From assembly GCA_902610115.1 (NCBI GenBank), contig CACLUK010000002.1:19687-83686 (forward strand): a stretch of 64,000 nucleotides of DNA, read 5' to 3'. The stretch is from an uncultured Pelagibacteraceae bacterium. Lineage in GTDB: Bacteria; Pseudomonadota; Alphaproteobacteria; Pelagibacterales; Pelagibacteraceae. The position numbers and the translations under genes were made by a program. Under the pieces are notes generated by a model. That model saw nothing but the letters and a program-made list of their open reading frames with translations. It was not told the DNA's origin and made no database searches. How positions within the stretch are numbered: position 1 is the stretch's first letter; the number at the start of each line of letters is the position of its first letter. This document shows positions 17,050 to 26,131 of this stretch, piece by piece.

Positions 17050-19382
17050 TTTGGAGATAGTTTTCCAGATCTAAAATTTATATATCCAAAAAATAATAAA
17101 AACAGTAATGCAAAAGGATAAATTATTGCTTTGTTTGGCCTGTCTGGGTTTTCAATTTTAAAATTACTTATAATATCGCCCATTTGAATACCAGATTTTT
17201 TTGCTTCCCCTTTCCAGTTTAATTTATCTACAGTTAATTGATCATTCAGGTCTGTTAAAGTCACACCATATTCTTCTAAGTTATAATTGTTTTCAAATTT
17301 ACCTTTATCGATAACAAATAATTTATACCTTTCTCCATATTCAGTAACTCGAGTTACTTTAATATGAACCTCTTTTGAAGGGTCAAAAGATAAATTTTGA
17401 ATACTTTCCGCCGAAAGTTTTTGCTCATTAAATTTAGGATAGAATTTACCTAAAACATAATCTGGAGCTAGAAAAGATAAAGATATTATTAAAAAAGCTA
17501 TGATCTCATACCATCTTAACCTATTTATAAACCATTGTTGAGTAGCAGCAGTAAACACTAAAATTCCAATTAATGAAGTAGCTATTACTAATAAAGCTTG
17601 CCAGATACTATCTACTCCAATTAATAACAGCTCGTGATTAAACAAAAAGACAATCGGTAAAATTCCAGTTCTCAAACTGTACCAAATAGCTTGAAGTCCT
17701 GTTCTTAAAGGGTCACCGCCAGAAATTGCGGCTGCTGCATAAGAGGCCAAACCGACTGGAGGTGTTACATCTGCCATTAAACCAAAATAAAATACAAACA
17801 AATGAACTGCGATTAGTGGAAAAATAAATCCTGAAGCATTGCCAACATCAACCAAAACTGTAGCCATTAAAGATGCTACAACTACATAGTTTGCAGTAGT
17901 TGGAAGACCCATTCCAAGTAGCAAACAAAGAATAATTGTTAATAATATTAAAATTATTACATTGTCTCTTGCTATCGTTTCAATGACTATAATTAAATTA
18001 GTACTCAACCCTGTTGACCCTACTGCCCCTACGATTATTCCTGCTGTAGCAATTGCAATCCCTACTCCCACCATATTAATAGCACCTTTTTGAAGACCAA
18101 CTATTGTTTGATTATACCAATCAATTAAACCAGTTTTTAAATCTGGATTTTTTATTATACGACTTACTAAGTTTACTAATATTAAAGATAACGTTGCGTA
18201 AAAGATTGAAAAACCTGCTGTATATCTCATGTAAACAAGTAAAAAAATCAAAACAAAAATGGGTATTAAAAAATGTAAACCAGATAAAAAAGTTTTCTTT
18301 AAATGAGGAACATCAGCATCATCCATTCCTTTTAATCCTAATTTAAGGGCCTCTAAATGAGAGATGTAAAATAAAGCGATATAGGAAATTATTGCTGGTA
18401 AAAAAGCATGTTTTACAACTTCAAAATAAGTAACACCTATAAAACTTGCCATTACAAAAGCTGCGGCTCCCATAACTGGAGGCATTATTTGTCCATTAAC
18501 AGAAGAAGAAACTTCAATTGCTCCTGCTTTCTCTTGAGAGAAACCTGTTTTTTTCATTATGGGAATAGTAAATGTTCCAGTTGTTACAGTGTTTGCAATC
18601 GAAGAACCTGAAATCATACCAGTCATTCCAGATCCCAGAATTGCAGCTTTAGCTGGACCTCCTCGCATTTTCCCAACCATTGCAAAAGCTAAATCTAAAA
18701 AATACTTTCCTCCACCAGCAGTTTCTAACAAAGCTCCAAAGAGCACGAATAAAAATATAAAATCAACTGAAACTCCTATTGGAATTCCAAATATTGCTTC
18801 TTGATCAAACCATTGAAATCCTACTAGTCTTTTTACAGAAAGTCCGCCGTGAGAAATAATATCAGGAGCATATTTTCCAAAATAAGAAAACAAAAGGAAA
18901 CAGACTGCAATTATAACTAAAGGCAAGCCTATAGCTCGTCTAGTTGCCTCTAATAAAATTAATATACCTATGGCCCCAATTATAAGTTCAATTGGAACTT
19001 TAAAACCAAATATTTCTTTTACTAAAAGGATGCCGCCTCTATTTACTAAATCATCATAAAAAAAATAGATATATAAGCAACTTAATGCCCCTGTAATACT
19101 AATGATAATATCAATAACTGAAATCTTTTTTCCTCTAACTGCCGGAAAAATTAAAAAAGCTAAAGTTAAAGCAAAACCAAGATGAATAGCTCTTGCGGGT
19201 AAACCTTTGAACATTCCAAAGTTAAACCAAAAAGGAAAAGGAGAGGCATACCAAAGTTGAAAAAATGTCCAAAGAATAGCAATTCCAAAAACTATTTTTA
19301 AATGAATACCAGATAAATTTCGAGTTGGAGAAATATCTTCTTGTATTTTATCTTTTATCTTACTTTGAATGTTTTGATTCAT
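17046..19382 (-). CDS. TRAP transporter fused permease subunit (4TM/12TM, TAXI-associated)
   Basis: 778 aa; GSGMTGMISGSSIANTVTTGTFTIPIMKK, LGMGLPTTANYVVVA, ADVTPPVGLASYAAAAISG motifs. Confidence 0.93.
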   Translation of the reverse strand: MNQNIQSKIKDKIQEDISPTRNLSGIHLKIVFGIAILWTFFQLWYASPFPFWFNFGMFKGLPARAIHLGFALTLAFLIFPAVRGKKISVIDIIISITGALSCLYIYFFYDDLVNRGGILLVKEIFGFKVPIELIIGAIGILILLEATRRAIGLPLVIIAVCFLLFSYFGKYAPDIISHGGLSVKRLVGFQWFDQEAIFGIPIGVSVDFIFLFVLFGALLETAGGGKYFLDLAFAMVGKMRGGPAKAAILGSGMTGMISGSSIANTVTTGTFTIPIMKKTGFSQEKAGAIEVSSSVNGQIMPPVMGAAAFVMASFIGVTYFEVVKHAFLPAIISYIALFYISHLEALKLGLKGMDDADVPHLKKTFLSGLHFLIPIFVLIFLLVYMRYTAGFSIFYATLSLILVNLVSRIIKNPDLKTGLIDWYNQTIVGLQKGAINMVGVGIAIATAGIIVGAVGSTGLSTNLIIVIETIARDNVIILILLTIILCLLLGMGLPTTANYVVVASLMATVLVDVGNASGFIFPLIAVHLFVFYFGLMADVTPPVGLASYAAAAISGGDPLRTGLQAIWYSLRTGILPIVFLFNHELLLIGVDSIWQALLVIATSLIGILVFTAATQQWFINRLRWYEIIAFLIISLSFLAPDYVLGKFYPKFNEQKLSAESIQNLSFDPSKEVHIKVTRVTEYGERYKLFVIDKGKFENNYNLEEYGVTLTDLNDQLTVDKLNWKGEAKKSGIQMGDIISNFKIENPDRPNKAIIYPFALLFLLFFGYINFRSGKLSPN

Positions 19383-19402
19383 TTTAGCTAAGATACCTTA
19401 TT

Positions 19403-19439
19403 CTAAAAAAAAAGGCCCAAAAAATATTGGGCCTTTTTT
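19403..19439 (-). terminator. Rho-independent terminator/attenuator between TAXI binding protein and TRAP permease genes
   Basis: AAAAAGGCCCAA-aaaata-TTGGGCCTTTTTT inverted repeat with T-rich tail on both strands. Confidence 0.85.
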
Positions 19440-19459
19440 AATTTAACTATAAAGTTGAA

Positions 19460-20464
19460 TTACATTAATCCAGCTTCTTTGTAGTACTTAATTGCACCTG
19501 GATGTAACGGAGCTGATAAACCATCAGCTATCATGTTTTTCTTTTCCAATGGTCCAAAAGCAGGATGTTGAGCTCTGAAATCATCAAAGTTTTCCATTAC
19601 CGCTTTTGTTACTAAGTATACAAGCTCTTCAGAAACATTAGCACTTGTTACAACAGTAGCTTTTACACCAAATGTTGTAGCGTCTTTTTTCTGATTTGAG
19701 TAAGTTCCTTTTGGAATAACTGCTTTAGCATAATAGTCTGCTCCATCAATTAAACCTTGAACTGGTGCACCTGTTAAATTAATTGGGCTAGCTTTTGCTT
19801 TACAAGTAGCTGCTTGCTCCATAGCTCCATTTGGAAATCCTACAGAATAACCAAACGCATCTATTTTACCGTCACAAAGAGCTTTTACTTGCTCAGAAGA
19901 AGTAAGTTCAGTAGTTGCTTTGAACATACTCATATCTGCACCCATAGCCTTCATTAATTCTTCCATTGTTCCTCTTTGACCAGAACCTGGGTTACCAATG
20001 TTTACTGTTTTTCCTTTTAGGCCTTTGAAATTTTTAATTCCAGATTTTTTACTTGCCCATATTTGGAAAGGTTCGTTGTGAACAGAAAATACAGCTCTCA
20101 AGTCGCTGAACTGTTTTCCTTCCCATTTGCTTGAACCGTTGTAAGCATGATACTGCCAGTCTGACTGAGCAACACCAAATTGAAACTCACCATCTTTGAT
20201 TTGTCCAATATTGTAGTTTGATCCACCTGTTGAAGGTGCAGTACATCTGTAAGCTTTAGCTGTACCTTTTTTTCTACCATGGTCAGCACTTATTGCTGAT
20301 TTATGTAACATTTTACAAATAGCGTTACCTGTTTGGAAATAAACTCCAGTAGGTCCGCCTGTTCCTATTGTAAAGAACTCTGCTGATTTAGCGATTGATG
20401 TAATGGGGCTTGAAAAAGCAAACATTACTAGTACCGCTGAAATCAATGACATCATTTTTTTCAT
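19460..20464 (-). CDS. TAXI-family TRAP transporter solute-binding protein
   Basis: Signal peptide; FFTIGTGGPTGVYFQTGNAIC motif; NIGNPGSGQRGTMEELMKAMG. Confidence 0.93.
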   Translation of the reverse strand: MKKMMSLISAVLVMFAFSSPITSIAKSAEFFTIGTGGPTGVYFQTGNAICKMLHKSAISADHGRKKGTAKAYRCTAPSTGGSNYNIGQIKDGEFQFGVAQSDWQYHAYNGSSKWEGKQFSDLRAVFSVHNEPFQIWASKKSGIKNFKGLKGKTVNIGNPGSGQRGTMEELMKAMGADMSMFKATTELTSSEQVKALCDGKIDAFGYSVGFPNGAMEQAATCKAKASPINLTGAPVQGLIDGADYYAKAVIPKGTYSNQKKDATTFGVKATVVTSANVSEELVYLVTKAVMENFDDFRAQHPAFGPLEKKNMIADGLSAPLHPGAIKYYKEAGLM

Positions 20465-20527
20465 GTGTACTCCTCTTTTATTTATAATTAATTTAACTAC
20501 GATATTTAATTGAGGTCAAAGAGATTC

Positions 20528-21766
20528 TTATAAATTTTTGGCCCAATTTGAGAGCTTAGTGGTGCCTTCAACTACATTTGGGGCATAGGTCTTGACCATT
20601 TCTTCACTAATAGAATTATAGTCTTTTACATTTTTAAAAAAGTTCACACCGTCAAAGTCTGTATAGCTTAATCTAGTAAGCATTTTTTTTGGTTTAAATC
20701 CAAAATCTGATCCGGGAAGCATTGCAACACCAGTCTCTTTTAATATTACATCACATAATTGAGCTGAAGTTTTAAATTTATTATTTTTAAATTCAGGCAT
20801 TAAATAAAAAGCTCCTTGAGGTGGATTTATTATAACTTTATTTGATTTAAGATTATTATAAACATAGTTTCCAACTGAATTAAGTATAGATCTTACTTTT
20901 AGTTTGTACTGCTCATAGTCACCTTCATAAGCTTCGACCGCAGCAAACTGAGTTGGTGTATTTACAGTTGAATATGATTCACTTGCTAATGATTTTAAAC
21001 TATTCATTAATTGTTTTGAACCATTAGGGACTGCTAGAAACCCAAGTCTCCAACCCCCTGCTCCACACCATTTGCTTAATCCACCAGTTATGAATGTAGC
21101 CTCTGGGTAAAATTTAGAAATAGAGTTGTAACTATTGTCAAATGATAGATCTGTATATATTTCATCTGATAAAATTATCAGTTTATATTTTTTAGCTACT
21201 TGAGCTAATTCTTTTAAATTTTTACAGATTGCACCAGATGGATTATTCGGTGAGTTTAAAATAAAAATAATATTTTTATTTTTTCCTATTCTCTTTAATT
21301 TTTTGTCAAGTTCATTTGCTGTTGGAAACCAGTTGTTCGCTTTAGAAGTTTCTAGCCAATGAACTTTATTAGAACCAATTTGTGCCTGAGGTTCATAAGA
21401 TACCCAGCTTGGGGCAGGAGTTAATATTTCTCCATTAAATGTAACGTGCATTAACAACATAGCTTCTTTAGATCCAGGTGTAATCAAAATATTTTCTTTA
21501 GAATATCTGACACCTGTATTTTTAAATAAATGATTGGAAATTTTCTCTCTTAGTTCAGGTAAACCTTGTATAGGTAAGTACTCTTTTTTATGAGCATTAA
21601 GTTTTAGCGTATCAACAACTCTTTCTGGAATTTGAAAAGGTGATTGGCCAAAACCAAATCTGTAAATTTTTTTACCGGACTTAATCAATTCTTTTGATTT
21701 TTCGTTTATGGCTAAAGTTGATGACTCTTTTAATTTTAAGATTTTTTTTTTTACTTTAAATGACAT
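20528..21766 (-). CDS. Class I/II PLP-dependent aminotransferase
   Basis: ILNSPNNPSGAI, LSDEIYTDLSF, ITGGLSKWCGAGGWRLGFLA motifs. Confidence 0.88.
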   Translation of the reverse strand: MSFKVKKKILKLKESSTLAINEKSKELIKSGKKIYRFGFGQSPFQIPERVVDTLKLNAHKKEYLPIQGLPELREKISNHLFKNTGVRYSKENILITPGSKEAMLLMHVTFNGEILTPAPSWVSYEPQAQIGSNKVHWLETSKANNWFPTANELDKKLKRIGKNKNIIFILNSPNNPSGAICKNLKELAQVAKKYKLIILSDEIYTDLSFDNSYNSISKFYPEATFITGGLSKWCGAGGWRLGFLAVPNGSKQLMNSLKSLASESYSTVNTPTQFAAVEAYEGDYEQYKLKVRSILNSVGNYVYNNLKSNKVIINPPQGAFYLMPEFKNNKFKTSAQLCDVILKETGVAMLPGSDFGFKPKKMLTRLSYTDFDGVNFFKNVKDYNSISEEMVKTYAPNVVEGTTKLSNWAKNL

Positions 21767-21926
21767 TTTAACTTTAAATTACTTATACGGGGACTACCTA
21801 TTAGAAGTCAAATCAATTGTTAAAAAATAGGAACATTTGACAAATTGATTCGGTCATGTTTTAATCCTACTTTGTTCTCAACTGTGATCTACATATAGCA
21901 TAAATTAAATTAGGTAGCACAAAAAA

Positions 21927-24392
21927 ATGAAAAACCATTCTGAAAAAATAATTGCGTTACTTGGGCCGACTAATACAGGCAAAACTCATGTTGCCATAGA
22001 AAAGATGCTTGAGTTTAAAACTGGTATATTTGGATTACCTCTAAGACTACTTGCTAGAGAAGTATATGACAAATGTGTTGATAAAGTGGGAGTTGAAAAA
22101 TTAGCATTAATTACCGGTGAAGAAAAAATTATTCCAAGCACTGCTAATTATTTTATCTGTACCGTGGAGTCTATGCCAAAGAATAAAGAAGTTGATTTTG
22201 TAGCCATTGATGAAATTCAAATGTGTGCAGATAGAGAAAGAGGTCACATTTTTACTGAAAGGCTTTTAGAGTCACGCGGTAAAAAACTTACGATGTTTCT
22301 AGGTTCCCAAGTTATGGAAAGTATTATTTCAGAATTAGTTGGTAATGTAGAATTTGAAAAAAAAGAGAGATTTTCAAAACTAAGTTACTCGGGTATTAAA
22401 AAAATTTCAAGATTAGAGAGAAAAGTTGCAATTATAGCTTTTTCAATTGAAGAAGTTTATGCAATTGCAGAGCTAGTACGAAGGCAAAAAGGTGGTGCTG
22501 CAGTTATTATGGGATCTTTGAGTCCCAAAACAAGAAATTCACAAGTAGGTCTATATCAATCAGGAGATGTTGATTACCTAATTGCTACTGATGCTATAGG
22601 CATGGGACTTAATATGGATATAAATGAAATTTATTTTTCAAATTTAAAAAAATTTGATGGAAAAAAAACAAGAAGATTAAACCTTATTGAAATGTCTCAA
22701 ATTGCAGGTAGAGCAGGTAGATATAAAAATGATGGGGGTTTTGGAACAACTGGTGATTGTGAGACTCTTAATTCAGACGAGATAGAAAAAATTGAAAAAC
22801 ATCAATTGCCTACTACAAAAACGATCTTCTGGAGAAATTCACACTTAAACTTTACAAGTCCAGAAAAATTAATTTCTTCTCTCGAGCTCAAACCAAATCA
22901 AAAAAATCTTTTAAGAACGAATGACTCACTAGATGAAAGTGTGCTGAGATTTTTTCTAAAAAAAGGTGCAAATAATATAATTTACCATAAAAATTTAGAG
23001 TTGCTTTGGGAATGCTGTCAAATACCAGATTTTGAAAAAAAAGCTTATGGGCAACATATAAATGTTATCGATAAGGTTTTTCAATTTTTAACTACTAGGA
23101 AAAATAAAATACCAAGCTCTTTTATGAAAGAACAACTAAAGGGGCTTGAGAAAGATCATGGAAATGTAGATTTGCTCTCTCATAGACTATCTAATGTTAG
23201 AACTTGGTCATATGTTGCCAACAAAAAAAATTGGGTAGAAAACTCAGATTATTGGGTGCAACTTACAAAAAATATAGAGGACAAATTATCTGATAAGTTA
23301 CACGATGAATTAACTAAAAGCTTTATTGATAAAAAAATAAGTATTCTTTCAAGAAGTTTAAAACAAGACCTCGTCCTAAATACGGAAATTAATGATGATA
23401 ATAAAATTTATATTGATGGACAGTTAATCGGAGAATTAAAAGGATTAAAGTTTTTAATAGAAGTAACTTCTAAAACATTAGATACTGACATTAAATCAAT
23501 AAAAAAGGCTGCTCGGAAAGGCATTGAAAAAGAGCTAGTGCAAAGAGTTGATAAAATACTTGAGGATAAAACTCTCAAAGTCGGTAATGGAAACAAAATA
23601 ATCTGGAAAAATAATCCAATAGCGAGATTAAAAAAAGGTAACGATTATTTAAGTCCTGAAATAGAAATAATTGCGGATGACTCTCTTAATGAAGAATCAA
23701 AAATGAAATTAATAAATTTTTTAAAAAAATGGCTTGATGAGTATATTAGTGAATTATTAGGTGACCTTATTAAGCTAACTAAACATAAAATAAACAATCA
23801 ATATCTTAGAGGTTTAGTATTTCAGCTTTATGAGAATAATGGCGTAATTAAAAGAAACATTGTTGATAAAATAGTTAAATTAATTCCAGCTGAAGAAAGG
23901 AAAAAACTTTGGGGAATGGGAATAAAAATAGGACGATATCATATTTATCTGCCAAAAATGTTAAAACCTAAAGCTGTTGAGTTTAGGATTAATTTGTGGA
24001 AATTATTTAATAACCTCTCTAATGAAAATGAAATTCCTAAATCGGGTTTAAATTTTTTAACTAATGTAAAATTTGATAAAAATTTTCTATTATTATGTGG
24101 TTTCGAAAAATTCCAAAATTTTTTTATAAGAATTGATATTTTAGAGAAATTATTTCTCAAAATTATCGAAAACACTAAAGATAGAAAATTTACAGTAAAT
24201 GCAGAAATGATGAATTTATTGGGTTGTTCAAAAGAAAATTTTTATAAATTAATGAATTACATGGACTACAAAAAAGATAAAGTTCCAGATACTTACGTTT
24301 TTAAAGGGGAAAAAAAGCAAAAGAAGAAAATAATACGATTTGACAAAAAAGAAAATCCATTTAATAAGCTTCTTTCTTTAAATATAAAATGA
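21927..24392 (+). CDS. Suv3-like DEAD/DEAH RNA helicase
   Basis: Walker A LLGPTNTGKTH, IDEIQMCADRERGHIFTERLL, ATDAIGMGLNM, QIAGRAGRY. Confidence 0.9.
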   Translation: MKNHSEKIIALLGPTNTGKTHVAIEKMLEFKTGIFGLPLRLLAREVYDKCVDKVGVEKLALITGEEKIIPSTANYFICTVESMPKNKEVDFVAIDEIQMCADRERGHIFTERLLESRGKKLTMFLGSQVMESIISELVGNVEFEKKERFSKLSYSGIKKISRLERKVAIIAFSIEEVYAIAELVRRQKGGAAVIMGSLSPKTRNSQVGLYQSGDVDYLIATDAIGMGLNMDINEIYFSNLKKFDGKKTRRLNLIEMSQIAGRAGRYKNDGGFGTTGDCETLNSDEIEKIEKHQLPTTKTIFWRNSHLNFTSPEKLISSLELKPNQKNLLRTNDSLDESVLRFFLKKGANNIIYHKNLELLWECCQIPDFEKKAYGQHINVIDKVFQFLTTRKNKIPSSFMKEQLKGLEKDHGNVDLLSHRLSNVRTWSYVANKKNWVENSDYWVQLTKNIEDKLSDKLHDELTKSFIDKKISILSRSLKQDLVLNTEINDDNKIYIDGQLIGELKGLKFLIEVTSKTLDTDIKSIKKAARKGIEKELVQRVDKILEDKTLKVGNGNKIIWKNNPIARLKKGNDYLSPEIEIIADDSLNEESKMKLINFLKKWLDEYISELLGDLIKLTKHKINNQYLRGLVFQLYENNGVIKRNIVDKIVKLIPAEERKKLWGMGIKIGRYHIYLPKMLKPKAVEFRINLWKLFNNLSNENEIPKSGLNFLTNVKFDKNFLLLCGFEKFQNFFIRIDILEKLFLKIIENTKDRKFTVNAEMMNLLGCSKENFYKLMNYMDYKKDKVPDTYVFKGEKKQKKKIIRFDKKENPFNKLLSLNIK

Positions 24393-24778
24393 ATAATTTA
24401 GATAAAGAAAGCGTGATTGGAGTATCTGCACTATTAGTACACGCGGCGCATATAGATGAAATTTATACTAAGCACGAAAAAGATTTGATTTTACAATTTA
24501 TAAAATCTTACTTATCAGATGCTAATGCTGATGAAATATTAAAAAAAGCTGAGGATGTCGAAAAAAGTTCTAATCAGTTATTAAATTATACAAACATTAT
24601 AAAAAAAAACTCAATGGATGTAAAAAAGGACATAGTCGAACATCTTTGGAAAGTAATCATTTCAGATAATTCAGTAGATCAATATGAGTCTAATCTTATG
24701 CGGAGAATTTGTGGACTAATTTATTTTCCAGATAAAGAATGTGCAGAAATAAAGTTAAAAATACTTCAATCAAAATGA
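24389..24778 (+). CDS. TerB-like domain protein
   Basis: 129-aa helical ORF overlapping the helicase stop; [13 protein letters not shown] and [25 protein letters not shown] pattern. Confidence 0.65.
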   Translation: MNNLDKESVIGVSALLVHAAHIDEIYTKHEKDLILQFIKSYLSDANADEILKKAEDVEKSSNQLLNYTNIIKKNSMDVKKDIVEHLWKVIISDNSVDQYESNLMRRICGLIYFPDKECAEIKLKILQSK

Positions 24779-25116
24779 CTTATATTGTTAAAGATGAATG
24801 TATAAAATGTAAACTCACTGATTGTGTAGAAGTTTGCCCAGTTGATTGTTTTTATGAAGGTGAAAATATGCTTGTAATAAATCCCGATGAGTGTATTGAC
24901 TGTGGAGTGTGTGAACCAGAATGTCCTATCGATGCGATAAAAGCTGATACTGATGAAAGCGTGCATGACAAGGAAAAATGGTTGTTGCTTAATAAAAAGT
25001 TTTCTGCAATATGGCCTAATATTTCTAAAAAAAAAGAGCCTATGAAAGAACATGAAAAATTTAGAGAAATTAAAAATAAATTTAAAAGTCATTTTAGTGA
25101 AAAACCTGGAAAATAA
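24775..25116 (+). CDS. fdxA: Ferredoxin (FdxA type, 7Fe/2[4Fe-4S])
   Basis: [43 protein letters not shown]; the track start at 24739 is upstream, true ATG likely 24775 in ATGA overlap. Confidence 0.93.
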   Translation: MTYIVKDECIKCKLTDCVEVCPVDCFYEGENMLVINPDECIDCGVCEPECPIDAIKADTDESVHDKEKWLLLNKKFSAIWPNISKKKEPMKEHEKFREIKNKFKSHFSEKPGK

Positions 25117-25122
25117 ATAATT

Positions 25123-25791
25123 ATGCCTCAAAAGAAGAAAAAAACAAAAAAAGCAAAGAAAATTAAAAAAACTAAAAATGCAAAATTAAAGCCTGCGATT
25201 AAGGCTAAGACTCTTGAAAAAAGATCATCAGTTCCAGGTCAAGATGAAAAACCAGAAATTAAAAAAGTAAAAAAACAACCAACTGAAAAACGAGTATACA
25301 ATTTAAAAGACTTTGTAGTTTATCCTAAACACGGGGTAGGAAAAATAACTTCAATCGAAAAAGCAACCATTGGTGAAATAGATATTCAATTTTATAAAAT
25401 TCACGTGGAAAAAGAAAAATTGATTTTAACAGTTCCTATCAATCAGCAATCTAAATTAAGACCTATATCATCTATCAATCAAATTAATAAATGTATTTCA
25501 ATTCTAAAAACTAAGCCAAAAATCAAAAGAACAATGTGGAGTAGACGTGCTCAAGAATATGATCAAAAAATAAATTCAGGTAAAATTTATGAATTAGCTG
25601 AAGTAGTGAAGGATCTTAATAAAAATACTGATATTATTGCTGATCAATCTTATTCTGAAAGACAACTGTTTGAAAAAGCATACGAAAGACTTAAATCAGA
25701 ATTTGAAGCTGTTTTAAAAGTTAGCACTGAAGAAGTTCAAAAAAAAATGGATAAAGCTTTAGGTAGAGCAAAAATATCAGAGGACGCATAA
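25123..25791 (+). CDS. carD: CarD-family transcriptional regulator with Lys-rich N-terminal tail
   Basis: FVVYPKHGVGKITSIEKATIGEIDIQFYKIHVEKEKLILTVPI RID; N-terminus MPQKKKKTKKAKKIKKTKNAKLK. Confidence 0.9.
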   Translation: MPQKKKKTKKAKKIKKTKNAKLKPAIKAKTLEKRSSVPGQDEKPEIKKVKKQPTEKRVYNLKDFVVYPKHGVGKITSIEKATIGEIDIQFYKIHVEKEKLILTVPINQQSKLRPISSINQINKCISILKTKPKIKRTMWSRRAQEYDQKINSGKIYELAEVVKDLNKNTDIIADQSYSERQLFEKAYERLKSEFEAVLKVSTEEVQKKMDKALGRAKISEDA

Positions 25792-25796
25792 AAAAA

Positions 25797-25833
25797 CGCC
25801 CTCTTTAAAATTATAATAATTATAAAAAGGGCG
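25797..25833. terminator. Long imperfect hairpin between convergent carD and K/R-rich micro-ORF
   Basis: CGCCCTCTTTAAAATTATAA / TAATTATAAAAAGGGCG. Confidence 0.6.
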
Positions 25834-25850
25834 CTTAGTTAAAGAGAAAA

Positions 25851-25922
25851 CTATCTTCTTCTTCTTCTCTTTTTTGCTTTCTTTTTAGTTTTCTTTTTAG
25901 CTTTTTTTCTTCTTTTAGCCAT
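25851..25922 (-). CDS. 23-aa Lys/Arg-rich peptide MAKRRKKAKKKTKKKAKKRRRRR (not in ORF track)
   Basis: ATG to TAG; upstream AAGGGAG SD 5 nt from ATG; 19 of 23 residues K or R. Confidence 0.7.
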   Translation of the reverse strand: MAKRRKKAKKKTKKKAKKRRRRR

Positions 25923-26131
25923 CTTTTCTCCCTTGTTTAAAACAAATCTTAATGATTCGTTTCTTAATTATTACATTAATTAATTAAGGATTCATGTCAA
26001 ACATAAATTAATTTACAAAATTGATTCAAAATTTTAATTTTTTAATTAATTTTTAATTTTTTAAAAAAATTAAAAAAAGTTAGTAATATCAATGTTTTTT
26101 TAAGCAAATTAAATAAGTTTAAATTTAATTT

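Noticed and set aside
24766-25131. 121-aa minus-strand ORF
   Set aside because: Antisense to fdxA; no motif
26000-26131. AT-only low-complexity stretch as a replication origin or repeat element
   Set aside because: No DnaA boxes or repeat units recognised; consistent with a high-AT intergenic/promoter region
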